Positions 1-8,244 of a stretch of DNA of 40,743 nucleotides are shown piece by piece. The translations under genes and the position numbers were made by a program. The DNA comes from an uncultured Collinsella sp. (GTDB taxonomy: Bacteria; Actinomycetota; Coriobacteriia; Coriobacteriales; Coriobacteriaceae). The notes beneath the pieces were generated by a model. It saw only the letters and a program-made list of their open reading frames with translations. It was not told the DNA's origin and did no database searches. Each line of letters begins with the position of its first letter. Within the stretch, counting starts at the first letter, position 1. The stretch lies in contig CALDWI010000023.1 in NCBI GenBank assembly GCA_937923795.1, forward strand, positions 1 to 40,743, given 5' to 3'.

Positions 1-12
1 CCTGCGCAAGAC

Positions 13-40
13 GAAGGCCACATTAAGTGGCCTTCTTTGC
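13..40 (+). terminator. Probable terminator of a gene left of the window
   Basis: A perfect 9-bp stem (13-21 with 27-35) closes a 5-nt ATTAA loop and is followed by TTT. The T-run is short, so it is a weak intrinsic terminator. It most likely ends a plus-strand gene lying outside the window and converging on gyrA. Confidence 0.45.
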
Positions 41-106
41 GTGCGGAACTCGCGACAAACCAAAACCATCTCGCCAGCCCAGCGACCATGGGGTCCCAAG
101 GTTTTC

Positions 107-139
107 AAAAAAGCGGTCGGCGCGCAGTGCGCCGACCGC
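107..139 (-). terminator. gyrA intrinsic terminator
   Basis: An 11-bp perfect GC-rich stem (113-123 with 129-139) has a 5-nt loop. On the minus strand it is followed by six Ts (107-112). It lies about 40 bases after the gyrA stop codon and gives gyrA a clean 3' end. Confidence 0.85.
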
Positions 140-179
140 CGATATATGGGGTCTGATATTTTCTAACAGTTAGGGCCTA

Positions 180-2921
180 CTACTCGTCAAGGAGATCTTC
201 CGGCATGTCGTTGCCGTCGCCTAGATCGACAGGGGTTTCTTCGGGGGCGGAGCCGTTTTCTATGGCTTCGCCTTCGGGCCTCTCTTTGGCGGCCGTCATG
301 CGGGCCACGGCGCAGATGCGGTCGTTGTCGTCGACGGTCATCATCTTGACGCCCTGGGTGGCACGGCCGGTCTGGCTGATCTCGTCGGTCTTGACGCGAA
401 TGACCGTCGCGCCCTCCGTCACGATGAACAGCTCGTGCTGTGGGCCCACCGTCTTCATGGCCGCGAGGTTACCCTTACGCTCGGTCATTTGGATGGTGTA
501 GACGCCCTGACCGCCGCGATTCTGCTCCGGGTAGTCCGCGACCGGCGTGCGCTTGCCGTAGCCGCGCTCGGTGATGACGAATAGATCGCCGTTGCCGTTA
601 GTGACTTCCATGCCCAGAACGCTCACGCCGTCCTTCAGACCGATACCGCGAACGCCGCTGGTATCGCGGCCGGTGGCGCGCACCTGCTCCTCGGAGAACA
701 TGATCGCCTTGCCCGCGGTGGTGGCCAGGATAATCTTGTCGCCCTCGCGCACGCGGCGCACGTTCAGCAGCGCGTCGTCGTCACGCAGGTTGATAGCGAT
801 CAGGCCGTCGCGACGGCTGCGGTCATATACGCTCATCACGGTCTTTTTGACCATGCCGCTCTTGGTGGCAAACATCAGGTACTCGTCGGCCGGGAACTCG
901 CGGCAGCTGATGACGCTCGCGATCTTCTCGCCTTCCTCGAAGGGCAGCAGGTTGACGATCGCGGTACCGCGCGCCTGGCGCGTACCCACCGGCAGCTCGT
1001 GCACCTTCAGGCGATAGACCTTGCCCTTGCTCGAGAAGAACAGCACGTACTCGTGCGTGGACGCGATAAACATCTCGTCGATAACGTCGTCCTCTTTAAG
1101 GTTGACGCCCGACACGCCCTTGCCGCCGCGCTTTTGGGCGCGATAGGCGGCCACCGGGATGCGCTTGACGTAGCCGGTGTGGGTGATGGTCACGACCATG
1201 TCCTCGTCGGCAATCAGATCTTCGACGTCCAGGTCCTTCTCGACATGGCTGATCTCGGTGCGGCGCTTGTCGCCGAACTTCTTGGAAATCTCGCGCATCT
1301 CTTCCTTGATGACGCCCAGGATTTTCTCCTCGTGCGCCAACAGGTCCTCGTAGTAGGCGATGGCGCGGCGCAAGCCGTCCAGCTCTTCCTGAATCTTGTC
1401 GCGCTCCAGGCCGGTCAGGCGGCGCAGCTTCATCTCGAGGATGGCCGTAGTCTGCTCGGGCGTAAAGCCAAAGCGCTCGATCAGGCGACTGCTGGCCTCG
1501 GAATCGGTCTGCGAGGAGCGGATGATGCTGATGACCTCGTCGATATGGTCGAGAGCCATCAGGTAGCCCTCGAGGATATGGGCACGCGCCTGGGCCTTCT
1601 TGAGGTCAAAGCGGGTGCGGCGGGTGACGACGTCGACCTGGTGGTCGATGTAGTGCTGCAGCATCTCGCGCAGGCTCAGGCATTTGGGAACGCCGTTGAC
1701 AAGCGCCAGGTTGTTGGCACCAAAGGTCGTCTGCAGCGAGGTGTACTTGTACAGGTTGTTGAGCACGACCTGCGGGATGACGCCCTTCTTGAGTTCGATG
1801 ACCAGACGGATACCCTTCTGGTTGGACTCATCGCGCATATCCGAGATACCCTCGATGCGCTTGTCGTTGACGAGCTGGGCGATCTTCTCCTGCAGGGTGC
1901 CCTTGTTGACCATGTAGGGAATCTCGGTAAAGACCAGACGGCTACGGCCGGTCTTGGTGGACTCCACATGAGCCTTGGCGCGCACGGTGATGGAGCCGCG
2001 GCCGGTCTCGTAGCTCTGCTTAATGCCGGCGCTGCCCATGATGATGGCGCCGGTGGGGAAGTCCGGACCGGGCATGATTTGCATGAGCTCGTCGACGGTG
2101 GCGTCGGGATTATCGATCAGGTAGCAGGTGGCCTCGATCGCCTCGGTGAGATTGTGCGGGGCGATGTTGGTGGCCATGCCGACGGCGATGCCCTGGCTGC
2201 CGTTGACCAGCAGGTTGGGGAAACGCGCGGGCAGCGCCTGGGGCTCGGCGAGCGATTCGTCGTAGTTGGGCTGCCAGTCGACGGTGTCCTTCTGCAGGTC
2301 ACGCAGGAGCTCCATGGCGGGCTTTGCCAGACGGCTCTCGGTGTAACGCATGGCGGCGGCGCCGTCGCCGTCGATGTTGCCGAAATTGCCGTGACCGTCA
2401 ATGAGCGGCGTGCGCATGGAGAACCACTGTGCCAGGCGGACCATGGCCTCATAGACTGCGAAGTCGCCGTGCGGATGGTACTTACCGATAACTTCGCCGA
2501 CCGTCCAGGCCGACTTCTTGTGCGGACGGTTGGGGTAGATGCCGCTCTCGTTCATTGCGTACAGGATGCGACGGTGCACCGGCTTTAAGCCATCGCGCAC
2601 GTCCGGCAGGGCGCGCGCCGTGATGACCGACATCGAGTATTCGATGAACGACTGCTTCATCTCGCGGCCAAACTCCGAAATCTGGAGCTGACCGCCGTTG
2701 ATATCCTCGCCGGCCGAGGCGCCACGGTCGACTTCGCCAAAGCTCTCCTCGAGCTCGGCGTCGTCATCCTCTTCCTCATCATCATCGGCATCGGGGTTAT
2801 AGGCATCCGGGTCGCCGTCCTCGCCCTGCTCAGCGCGGGCGAGCAGGCGCTTCAGATCGTCGGGCATGCCGGCATCGCCGGCCTCGCCCATACCCTCGTT
2901 ATTGTTGATATCGTCTGCCAC
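180..2921 (-). CDS. gyrA: DNA gyrase subunit A
   Basis: GyrA is the breakage-reunion subunit of DNA gyrase, which introduces negative supercoils using ATP hydrolysed by GyrB. The 913-residue protein starts at GTG 2921, chosen because an AGGAGG lies just upstream. Residues 1-75 are a very acidic extension not found in E. coli GyrA. The DNA-cleavage domain follows, with the catalytic tyrosine at 193 in AAAMRYTE. The C-terminal pinwheel domain carries the gyrase-specific GyrA box QKRGGKG (596-602), which separates it from ParC. The quinolone-determining region reads GKYHPHGDFAVYE, so the E. coli Ser83 equivalent is Phe154 (codon TTC, 2460-2462); the Glu at the Asp87 equivalent is normal in Gram-positives. 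It lies downstream of gyrB with a 178-bp structured gap. Confidence 0.98.
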   Translation of the reverse strand: MADDINNNEGMGEAGDAGMPDDLKRLLARAEQGEDGDPDAYNPDADDDEEEDDDAELEESFGEVDRGASAGEDINGGQLQISEFGREMKQSFIEYSMSVITARALPDVRDGLKPVHRRILYAMNESGIYPNRPHKKSAWTVGEVIGKYHPHGDFAVYEAMVRLAQWFSMRTPLIDGHGNFGNIDGDGAAAMRYTESRLAKPAMELLRDLQKDTVDWQPNYDESLAEPQALPARFPNLLVNGSQGIAVGMATNIAPHNLTEAIEATCYLIDNPDATVDELMQIMPGPDFPTGAIIMGSAGIKQSYETGRGSITVRAKAHVESTKTGRSRLVFTEIPYMVNKGTLQEKIAQLVNDKRIEGISDMRDESNQKGIRLVIELKKGVIPQVVLNNLYKYTSLQTTFGANNLALVNGVPKCLSLREMLQHYIDHQVDVVTRRTRFDLKKAQARAHILEGYLMALDHIDEVISIIRSSQTDSEASSRLIERFGFTPEQTTAILEMKLRRLTGLERDKIQEELDGLRRAIAYYEDLLAHEEKILGVIKEEMREISKKFGDKRRTEISHVEKDLDVEDLIADEDMVVTITHTGYVKRIPVAAYRAQKRGGKGVSGVNLKEDDVIDEMFIASTHEYVLFFSSKGKVYRLKVHELPVGTRQARGTAIVNLLPFEEGEKIASVISCREFPADEYLMFATKSGMVKKTVMSVYDRSRRDGLIAINLRDDDALLNVRRVREGDKIILATTAGKAIMFSEEQVRATGRDTSGVRGIGLKDGVSVLGMEVTNGNGDLFVITERGYGKRTPVADYPEQNRGGQGVYTIQMTERKGNLAAMKTVGPQHELFIVTEGATVIRVKTDEISQTGRATQGVKMMTVDDNDRICAVARMTAAKERPEGEAIENGSAPEETPVDLGDGNDMPEDLLDE

Positions 2922-3003
2922 GTTACCTCCTCATGGTTTGCGTGGTCCATTAGTTCCCCACCACGGAGACGGATTACCGGGAACACCGGATAACCCTCCT
3001 AGG

Positions 3004-3098
3004 TTTTCCAGGTGCCCCAGGTTGCCCTGAAGGATGAGGGCGCACGCCTTGCGTGCGGCGCCCGAAATCCTGAAGGGCAAGATGGGGTGCCTGGGAAA
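3004..3098. repeat. Long imperfect inverted repeat between gyrB and gyrA
   Basis: Nearly the whole 95 bases after the gyrB stop codon can fold on itself. From outside in, the pairs are 3008-3012 with 3090-3094, 3015-3019 with 3083-3087, 3024-3028 with 3074-3078 and 3031-3035 with 3067-3071, around a GC-rich tip at 3038-3063. No T-run follows on the minus strand, so it is not a standard terminator. It could be an RNA processing or attenuation structure, or a cruciform. Confidence 0.6.
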
Positions 3099-3099
3099 G

Positions 3100-5130
3100 C
3101 TAGGCGTCTAAGAATCGTGCGTCATGTGCGTGCTTCTCGATGTACTCGCGGCGATAGCCGACCTCGGAACCCATGAGCTCGCGCACGGCGCGATCCGCCA
3201 CCACGGCGTCCTCGATCGACACGCGCTGCAGGATGCGGGTCTTGGGGTCCATCGTCGTCGAGGCAAGCTGCTTGGGGTCCATCTCGCCTAGGCCCTTGTA
3301 GCGCTGGACGGTGTAACCCTTGCGCTTCTTAGTGATCTTGCCATCCTTGGCCTTGCCGTCCTCGTCGTTGTCGTCGGGGTTCAGTCCCAGACTCTGGATG
3401 GTATCGCGCAGAATCTCGTCTTCGGGCTGGCGGCCGTTGGGATACACGTAGTGAATCTTGTTACGCACCTTGATGCCAAAGATGGGCGGGCACGCGACGT
3501 ACACGTAGCCGGCATCAATCAACGGACGCATGTACTTGTAGAAGAACGTCAGCAGCAGGATGCGGATATGCGCACCGTCGACGTCTGCATCGGTCATGAT
3601 GATGATCTTGTGGTAGCGCGCCTTGGTGATATCGAAGTCGCCGCCGTCGCCGGCACTCGTCGTGACGCCGCAGCCGATCGCGGTAATCAGCGACTGAATG
3701 GTGTCACTCGAGAACGCGCGATGGTCACCAACGCGTTCGACGTTCAAAATCTTGCCGCGCAGGGGCAGAATCGCCTGGATGTCTCGGCGACGGCCGTCCT
3801 TGGCCGAACCGCCTGCCGAGTCGCCCTCTACGATGAAGAGCTCGGTCAGCTCGGCATCGCGCACCGAGCAGTCAGCGAGCTTACCGGGCAGGGACGCCGT
3901 CTCGAGCAGGCTCTTGCGGCGGGTCGCCTCGCGCGCCTTGCGGGCGGCATTGCGCGCCTTGCAGGCCTGTTGCGCCTTCTTGACGATCTCGCGAGCGGGC
4001 TTGGGATGCTCCTCGAGGTAATCGACAAGGCCGTCGGTCACAATCTTGAGCGTGAGCGCTCGCATATAGGAGCTGCCGAGCTTTGCCTTGGTCTGGCCCT
4101 CAAACTGCGGATCGGGCAGCTTGACCGAGATAACGGCCGAAAGGCCCTCGCGCACATCATCGCCGGTCAGATTGGCGTCTTTTTCCTTGAGCAGGTTCTG
4201 CTTGCGCGCATAGTCGTTGATCACGCGGGTGAGCGCGGTGCGGAAGCCCTCAAGGTGCATGCCGCCCTCGGGGGTGTAGATGTCGTTGGCAAACGACATG
4301 ACGTTCTCGCCGTAGCCGCTATTCCACTGCAGGGAAACCTCAACCTCGCCCATCTTGGCCACAGGTGCGTCCGGGTCCGATTTGCCCTCGATGTAGATAG
4401 GCTCCTTAAAGGCCTCGGGGACGTCCTTGCCCTCGTTAAGGAACTTGACGAAGTCGATGATGCCGCCCTCGTAGCAAAACTCCTCCACGTGGGGAGTAGA
4501 CTCGCGCTCGTCAGTCAGCACGATTTTGAGGTTCTTATTGAGGAACGCCGTCTCCTGCAGACGGTTGTGCAGCGTATCGAAATCGTAGATGCAGGTCTCG
4601 AAGATCTCGTCGTCGGGCCAGAAGGTGACGGTGGTGCCCGTCGAATCCGAGGTGCCCACGACCTCCATCTTCTTGACGGTCTTGCCGCGCGAGAACTCCA
4701 TCTCGTAGGTGTTGCCGTCGCGACGAACCTGAACGACCACGCGCTTGGACAGTGCGTTGACGACGGAGATGCCAACGCCGTGCAGGCCGCCCGAGACCTT
4801 ATAGGCCGAATTATCGAACTTACCGCCGGCGTGCAAAATCGTCATGACGACCTCGAGCGTCGGGATCTTTTTAACAGGGTGCTCGTCGACGGGGATACCG
4901 CGCCCGTTGTCGACGACCGTGATGGAGTTGTCGGCGTGGACCGTCACCTGGATCTCGGTGCAGAAACCGGCCATGGCCTCGTCGACGGAGTTGTCAACGA
5001 TCTCCCACACCAGGTGATGCAGACCGCTGGCGCTCGTCGAGCCGATATACATGCCCGGGCGCTTACGAACGGCCTCGAGACCTTCGAGAATCTTAATCTC
5101 GCCGCCATCGTAATCGTTTTCGTTTGCCAC
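3100..5130 (-). CDS. gyrB: DNA gyrase subunit B
   Basis: GyrB is the ATPase subunit of gyrase and drives strand passage through GyrA. The start is set at GTG 5130 (676 residues), because the GGAGG at 5135-5139 lies just before it; a TTG six codons upstream would place this ribosome site inside the gene. The GHKL ATPase core shows DNSVDEAMAG, DNGRGIPVDEHP and GGLHGVGISVVNALS. The TOPRIM part shows EGDSAGGSAKDGRRR and the metal-binding MTDADVDGAHI, and the C-terminal tail has QRYKGLGEMDP. All key residues are present and the length is usual for a Gram-positive GyrB. It is separated from the upstream DUF721 gene by a strong terminator, so it needs its own promoter in the short gap 5131-5180. Confidence 0.97.
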   Translation of the reverse strand: MANENDYDGGEIKILEGLEAVRKRPGMYIGSTSASGLHHLVWEIVDNSVDEAMAGFCTEIQVTVHADNSITVVDNGRGIPVDEHPVKKIPTLEVVMTILHAGGKFDNSAYKVSGGLHGVGISVVNALSKRVVVQVRRDGNTYEMEFSRGKTVKKMEVVGTSDSTGTTVTFWPDDEIFETCIYDFDTLHNRLQETAFLNKNLKIVLTDERESTPHVEEFCYEGGIIDFVKFLNEGKDVPEAFKEPIYIEGKSDPDAPVAKMGEVEVSLQWNSGYGENVMSFANDIYTPEGGMHLEGFRTALTRVINDYARKQNLLKEKDANLTGDDVREGLSAVISVKLPDPQFEGQTKAKLGSSYMRALTLKIVTDGLVDYLEEHPKPAREIVKKAQQACKARNAARKAREATRRKSLLETASLPGKLADCSVRDAELTELFIVEGDSAGGSAKDGRRRDIQAILPLRGKILNVERVGDHRAFSSDTIQSLITAIGCGVTTSAGDGGDFDITKARYHKIIIMTDADVDGAHIRILLLTFFYKYMRPLIDAGYVYVACPPIFGIKVRNKIHYVYPNGRQPEDEILRDTIQSLGLNPDDNDEDGKAKDGKITKKRKGYTVQRYKGLGEMDPKQLASTTMDPKTRILQRVSIEDAVVADRAVRELMGSEVGYRREYIEKHAHDARFLDA

Positions 5131-5179
5131 ACGTCCTCCTTCAGTCAAGAAAATGTGTACAGCCTTACTAGTTTATCGT

Positions 5180-5209
5180 AAAAAAATACCCTCGGGAACG
5201 AGGGTATTT
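5180..5209 (-). terminator. Terminator of the dnaA-dnaN-recF-dciA gene run
   Basis: On the minus strand an 11-bp stem (5184-5194 with 5199-5209) with a 4-nt loop is followed by seven Ts (5180-5186, partly within the stem). It sits 26 bases after the DUF721 stop codon and isolates gyrB from upstream transcription. Confidence 0.9.
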
Positions 5210-5235
5210 GGCTCTACAAGGCCACCAGATGCGAT

Positions 5236-5799
5236 TTAAGGCTCTTTTTTGCTTTGCACGCCCTTGGCCCACTCGGCACTGGCTCTCATGGCGTTCTCGA
5301 GGGCCTCGCGCAGTTTTTGGTCTTCGATGGGTGCCACTTGGCGCTCGATCTCGGTGCGCTCGGCATCGCTGAGGTCGGCGTGTGGGGCCGGCGGGCGCTC
5401 GGTCGCCGCTGGGCGAAGGCGCTCCTTGGCGGCGGGCGGCGTGTGACCGGGCGCGGTGGTTTTGAACACCAGGCCGTCCACATGCGCACCGGCGCGCTCC
5501 ATGCGCGCGCGGATGATCTCGCGCAACAGCGTCATTTCCTGCGTCCACGAGGGCGAATCGAGATATACCAGCAGCTCATTGGACTCGGGCAGGTAGCGCA
5601 AGCCCGTCACATGCCGCCCCTCGCGCGTGCCCGAGCACACCGCGTTCCACGCGCGATAGACCGCGCGCGACTCCTCGGCAGCCTCCATCTGCGCGCGGCG
5701 CTCAGGGGTCGCAGCCGCCAGGATGCGCTGGCGCTCTGCGTTCAAAAAGCCACTGAAGGCGACCGTTTCGCTCTCGCGCTCGTAATTAGCACGTCTCAC
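5236..5799 (-). CDS. DUF721/DciA-like protein
   Basis: A 187-residue DUF721 protein. The gene between recF and gyrB in actinobacteria is usually of this family, whose characterised member DciA recruits or loads the replicative helicase DnaB at the origin. The DUF721-like core lies around residues 40-115, with a conserved-looking hydrophobic strand and helix pattern (YLPESNELLVYLDS, then SWTQEMTLLREIIRARM). A Pro/Ala-rich linker and a charged helical tail follow. The start is GTG 5799, overlapping the end of recF by 14 bp, so the two are probably translationally coupled. The family call rests on position and core pattern. The helicase-loading role is inferred from the family. Confidence 0.75.
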   Translation of the reverse strand: MRRANYERESETVAFSGFLNAERQRILAAATPERRAQMEAAEESRAVYRAWNAVCSGTREGRHVTGLRYLPESNELLVYLDSPSWTQEMTLLREIIRARMERAGAHVDGLVFKTTAPGHTPPAAKERLRPAATERPPAPHADLSDAERTEIERQVAPIEDQKLREALENAMRASAEWAKGVQSKKEP

Positions 5800-6892
5800 C
5801 CATGCTCACCACCTTGGCTCGATCAAGCAGGTCATCGGTAAAGTACCCCAGATTGGTCGTGGTTATGACCGTCTGGATATCATCGCCGATCAGCCGCAGG
5901 AAAGCACCGCGGCGTTCGCCGTCGAGTTCGCTCATCACGTCGTCCAAAAGCAGCAGTGGGGCGGTGCCCAGGACATCGCGAGCCACGGCCACCTCCGCCA
6001 CCTTCCAGGCCAGAACCAACGTTCGCTGCTGACCTTGGCTGGCAAATGAACGGGCGGAGCGACCCGCCACAGCAAACTCAATCTCGTCGCGATGCGGTCC
6101 CACCAACGTCACGCCGCGGCGAATTTCCTCGTCGGCGTGCTCATCAAGGGCAGCCAGCATGCGCTCGTACGCCCAGCCCTTCAGCTCTTCGCGATCATCG
6201 ACCTGGGGCAAATCCCCCAGCGTGGACGCATAGGACACGTTGGCGGCTTCACCGGACGCCACTTGCCCGTAGGCAGTACGCACATGGCCCGCCAGCCGGT
6301 CGAGCAGGGCCAACCGGTGCACAAGCAGGGCCGAGCCCGCGCGGGCAATCGAATCGTTCCACGCGCCGAGCATCTCGCGACAGCACCAGGTCTCCTTGAG
6401 CAGGGCGTTACGCTGGGTCACGCAGCGTCCATAGGTGCTCGCAAGATCGGCATAACGTGCGCTCAGCTGCATGCCAAAGTCATCGAGGGCGGCGCGGCGC
6501 ACACTGGCGCCTCGCTTAACCATGTCCAGATGGTCGGGGCAAAACAGCACGCTCGGCAGAGCCCCGCGCACACCGGCGGCAGAGCACCTCTTGCCGTTGC
6601 GGCTAAACGAGCGCTTACCGTCCTCCACGCTCAATCCCATATCAAGCACGCGGCCGTCGCCCTCGAGCCTCAGCTCGACCTTGCACGAGCCCACGCCATC
6701 ATGGACGAGCTCGGCTGCGGTCGGATGCCTAAACGAGGCGCCGCTCGTCAGCAGCTGCAGCGCCTCTATGAGATTGGTCTTTCCCGCCGCGTTGGGTCCC
6801 GCAAGTATCGTCACGCCCTCGTCCAGGGCAAGGCGATAACTATCGAAGCTGCGGTAGTGCGCGACGGAAAGATCGCGGGCGAACATGGTCAT
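5786..6892 (-). CDS. recF: DNA replication and repair protein RecF
   Basis: RecF is an SMC-like ABC ATPase that helps load RecA at single-strand gaps in the RecFOR pathway. The Walker A motif is GPNAAGKTN, the ABC signature region is SQGQQRTLVLAWKVAEV, and Walker B is PLLLLDDVMSELD. All are intact, and the length (368 residues) is normal. The start is ATG 6892, ten bases after the dnaN stop; ATG 6886, two codons on, is equally possible because no clear ribosome site is visible. The open frame runs further upstream into dnaN, but that extension has no family similarity. Translation probably depends on coupling to dnaN. Confidence 0.95.
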   Translation of the reverse strand: MTMFARDLSVAHYRSFDSYRLALDEGVTILAGPNAAGKTNLIEALQLLTSGASFRHPTAAELVHDGVGSCKVELRLEGDGRVLDMGLSVEDGKRSFSRNGKRCSAAGVRGALPSVLFCPDHLDMVKRGASVRRAALDDFGMQLSARYADLASTYGRCVTQRNALLKETWCCREMLGAWNDSIARAGSALLVHRLALLDRLAGHVRTAYGQVASGEAANVSYASTLGDLPQVDDREELKGWAYERMLAALDEHADEEIRRGVTLVGPHRDEIEFAVAGRSARSFASQGQQRTLVLAWKVAEVAVARDVLGTAPLLLLDDVMSELDGERRGAFLRLIGDDIQTVITTTNLGYFTDDLLDRAKVVSMGETC

Positions 6893-6902
6893 AGGGCGGT
6901 TG

Positions 6903-8006
6903 CTAGATGCGGACCGGCATAACCAGGTACAGGTAGTTGATCTTGTCGTAGGACTTGAAGATGCCCGCCTGCGAGTAGCTCTTGAGCTCCAGCGTGATCT
7001 CCTTCTCCTTGGACAGGGCATTGAGGCAGCCAAAGATGTAGTGGTAGTTGAAGGCGATGGTGCCCGACTCGCCCTCGGCCTCGACATCGATCGTCTCCTG
7101 CGCAAGGTCCTGGTCATTGGAAATGGAGGACAGGCCCATCTGCCCGTTCTCGACATCGATCTCGAACTTGACGGCGGGGTTGGCGCTCGCGATAACGGCC
7201 ACGCGCTTGAGGGCGGCGTTAAAGGCGGCGACGTCGATCTTGACGCTCGTCACGCACGAATCGGGGATGAGCTGCTTGTAGTTGGGGTACATGCCCTCGA
7301 TACGGCGCGACACGTAGGTGGTGTTGCCGGCCTCGAAGACGACCTGGGTGTCGGTAGCCCCGATCATGATGGTCGCCTGGCTGGCCATGATGTTCAGCGC
7401 GTCGTTAAAGGCGTCGGCCGGAACGTTGAGTTCAAAGGAGCCCTCGAGAGTCGAGGTCTCGACCTGCGTATCGCACACGGCCAAGCGGAAGGAATCGGTC
7501 GCCACCAGGCGCACGGTGTTGTTCTCGACCTTCATGTGCACGCCACCCAGAATGGGGCGGGCCTTGTCGGTCGAGGTGACGCGCCACACGCGGCCGACCA
7601 TTTCGGACAAGATATCGGTCGGCAGCTCCACGGCACTCTCGATGGCATAGGCCGGAAACTCGGGGAAGTCATTGACATCGAGCGTGTTCAGGCGGAAAGA
7701 GCTCTTCTCGCAACCAATCAGCACCTGGCGCTCGGACAGCTCAAAGGTGACCGGGGCATCGGGGAGGGTCTTGGTGATATTGGAGAGCATCTTACAGGGG
7801 ATAACCATCTCACCCTCTTCTTCGACATGCGCCGCGATGCGATGACGGATCGAGATGGTGTAGTTAGAGGTCTGGAATTCCAAGATGCCGTCTTGCGCCT
7901 TGACGAGCACGCCCGACAGGATGGGAAGGGTGGACGCCGAAGCGACACCCTTCATAACGACGCCGATGGCTTGTGTAAGCGAGCTCTGGCTGACGGTGAA
8001 CTTCAT
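6903..8006 (-). CDS. dnaN: DNA polymerase III beta subunit (sliding clamp)
   Basis: The beta clamp encircles DNA and tethers DNA polymerase III and repair enzymes. The 367-residue length is standard. The N terminus MKFTVSQSSLTQAIGVVMKG and the C terminus ending YLYLVMPVRI are typical of the family, the latter forming the clamp-partner pocket. The start is ATG 8006 with an AAAGG ribosome site about 11 bases upstream. It follows dnaA across a 238-bp gap that holds DnaA boxes and a DnaA-trio-like AT-rich run, the usual position of the unwinding part of a bipartite oriC. Confidence 0.97.
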   Translation of the reverse strand: MKFTVSQSSLTQAIGVVMKGVASASTLPILSGVLVKAQDGILEFQTSNYTISIRHRIAAHVEEEGEMVIPCKMLSNITKTLPDAPVTFELSERQVLIGCEKSSFRLNTLDVNDFPEFPAYAIESAVELPTDILSEMVGRVWRVTSTDKARPILGGVHMKVENNTVRLVATDSFRLAVCDTQVETSTLEGSFELNVPADAFNDALNIMASQATIMIGATDTQVVFEAGNTTYVSRRIEGMYPNYKQLIPDSCVTSVKIDVAAFNAALKRVAVIASANPAVKFEIDVENGQMGLSSISNDQDLAQETIDVEAEGESGTIAFNYHYIFGCLNALSKEKEITLELKSYSQAGIFKSYDKINYLYLVMPVRI

Positions 8007-8038
8007 CTTTTAATACCTTTCTTTAGATATAAATATCT

Positions 8039-8074
8039 TAATAATAGTAATAGCACTGACGAAACTGTTGATTA
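8039..8074 (+). other. oriC: Candidate oriC unwinding site: DnaA-trio run and adjacent box
   Basis: Five consecutive plus-strand triplets TAA TAA TAG TAA TAG (8039-8053) match the TAG/TAA repeat of DnaA-trio elements. After a 12-bp spacer comes TGTTGATTA (8066-8074), whose complement TAATCAACA matches seven of nine bases of the local DnaA box. In B. subtilis the trio lies next to DnaA boxes in this same dnaA-dnaN gap. Leftwards, the region stays AT-rich up to the dnaN start. Confidence 0.5.
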
Positions 8075-8138
8075 CTCCCAAAGACGCAGGTCAGACCCAG
8101 AAAGAGAATCGACAGCAACCTGTGTGCAACGGGGGTGG

Positions 8139-8229
8139 TTTTCCACGTTCAAAACCTGCGCAAAACTTTTCACCACCGCGGGTTGGGTTTTAGACACCTT
8201 ATGCCCATGGTTTCGACAAGTTTTCAACA
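8139..8229. other. oriC: DnaA-box cluster downstream of dnaA
   Basis: This holds one perfect local box TTTTCAACA (8221-8229), a one-mismatch box TTTTCACCA (8167-8175) and TTTTCCACG (8139-8147). A TTTCGACAAG directly precedes the perfect box, and nearly the same pair occurs at 11401-11420 on the other side of dnaA. No classic TTATCCACA box was found. Confidence 0.55.
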
Positions 8230-8244
8230 GGTGTCTCTATTTCC

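Noticed and set aside
2448..2450. GyrA Glu at the Asp87 equivalent as a resistance mutation
   Set aside because: Glu is the normal residue at this position in many Gram-positives.
999..2588. Long open frame on the plus strand opposite gyrA
   Set aside because: It is the complement of the strongly conserved gyrA frame, a common shadow in GC-rich DNA, and shows no domain or ribosome site.
3451..5181. Long plus-strand frame opposite gyrB
   Set aside because: Shadow of gyrB; all gyrase motifs are in the minus strand.
6893..7156. Upstream extension of recF into dnaN
   Set aside because: The translation is Arg/Ser/Pro-rich without similarity to RecF and lies wholly inside dnaN.
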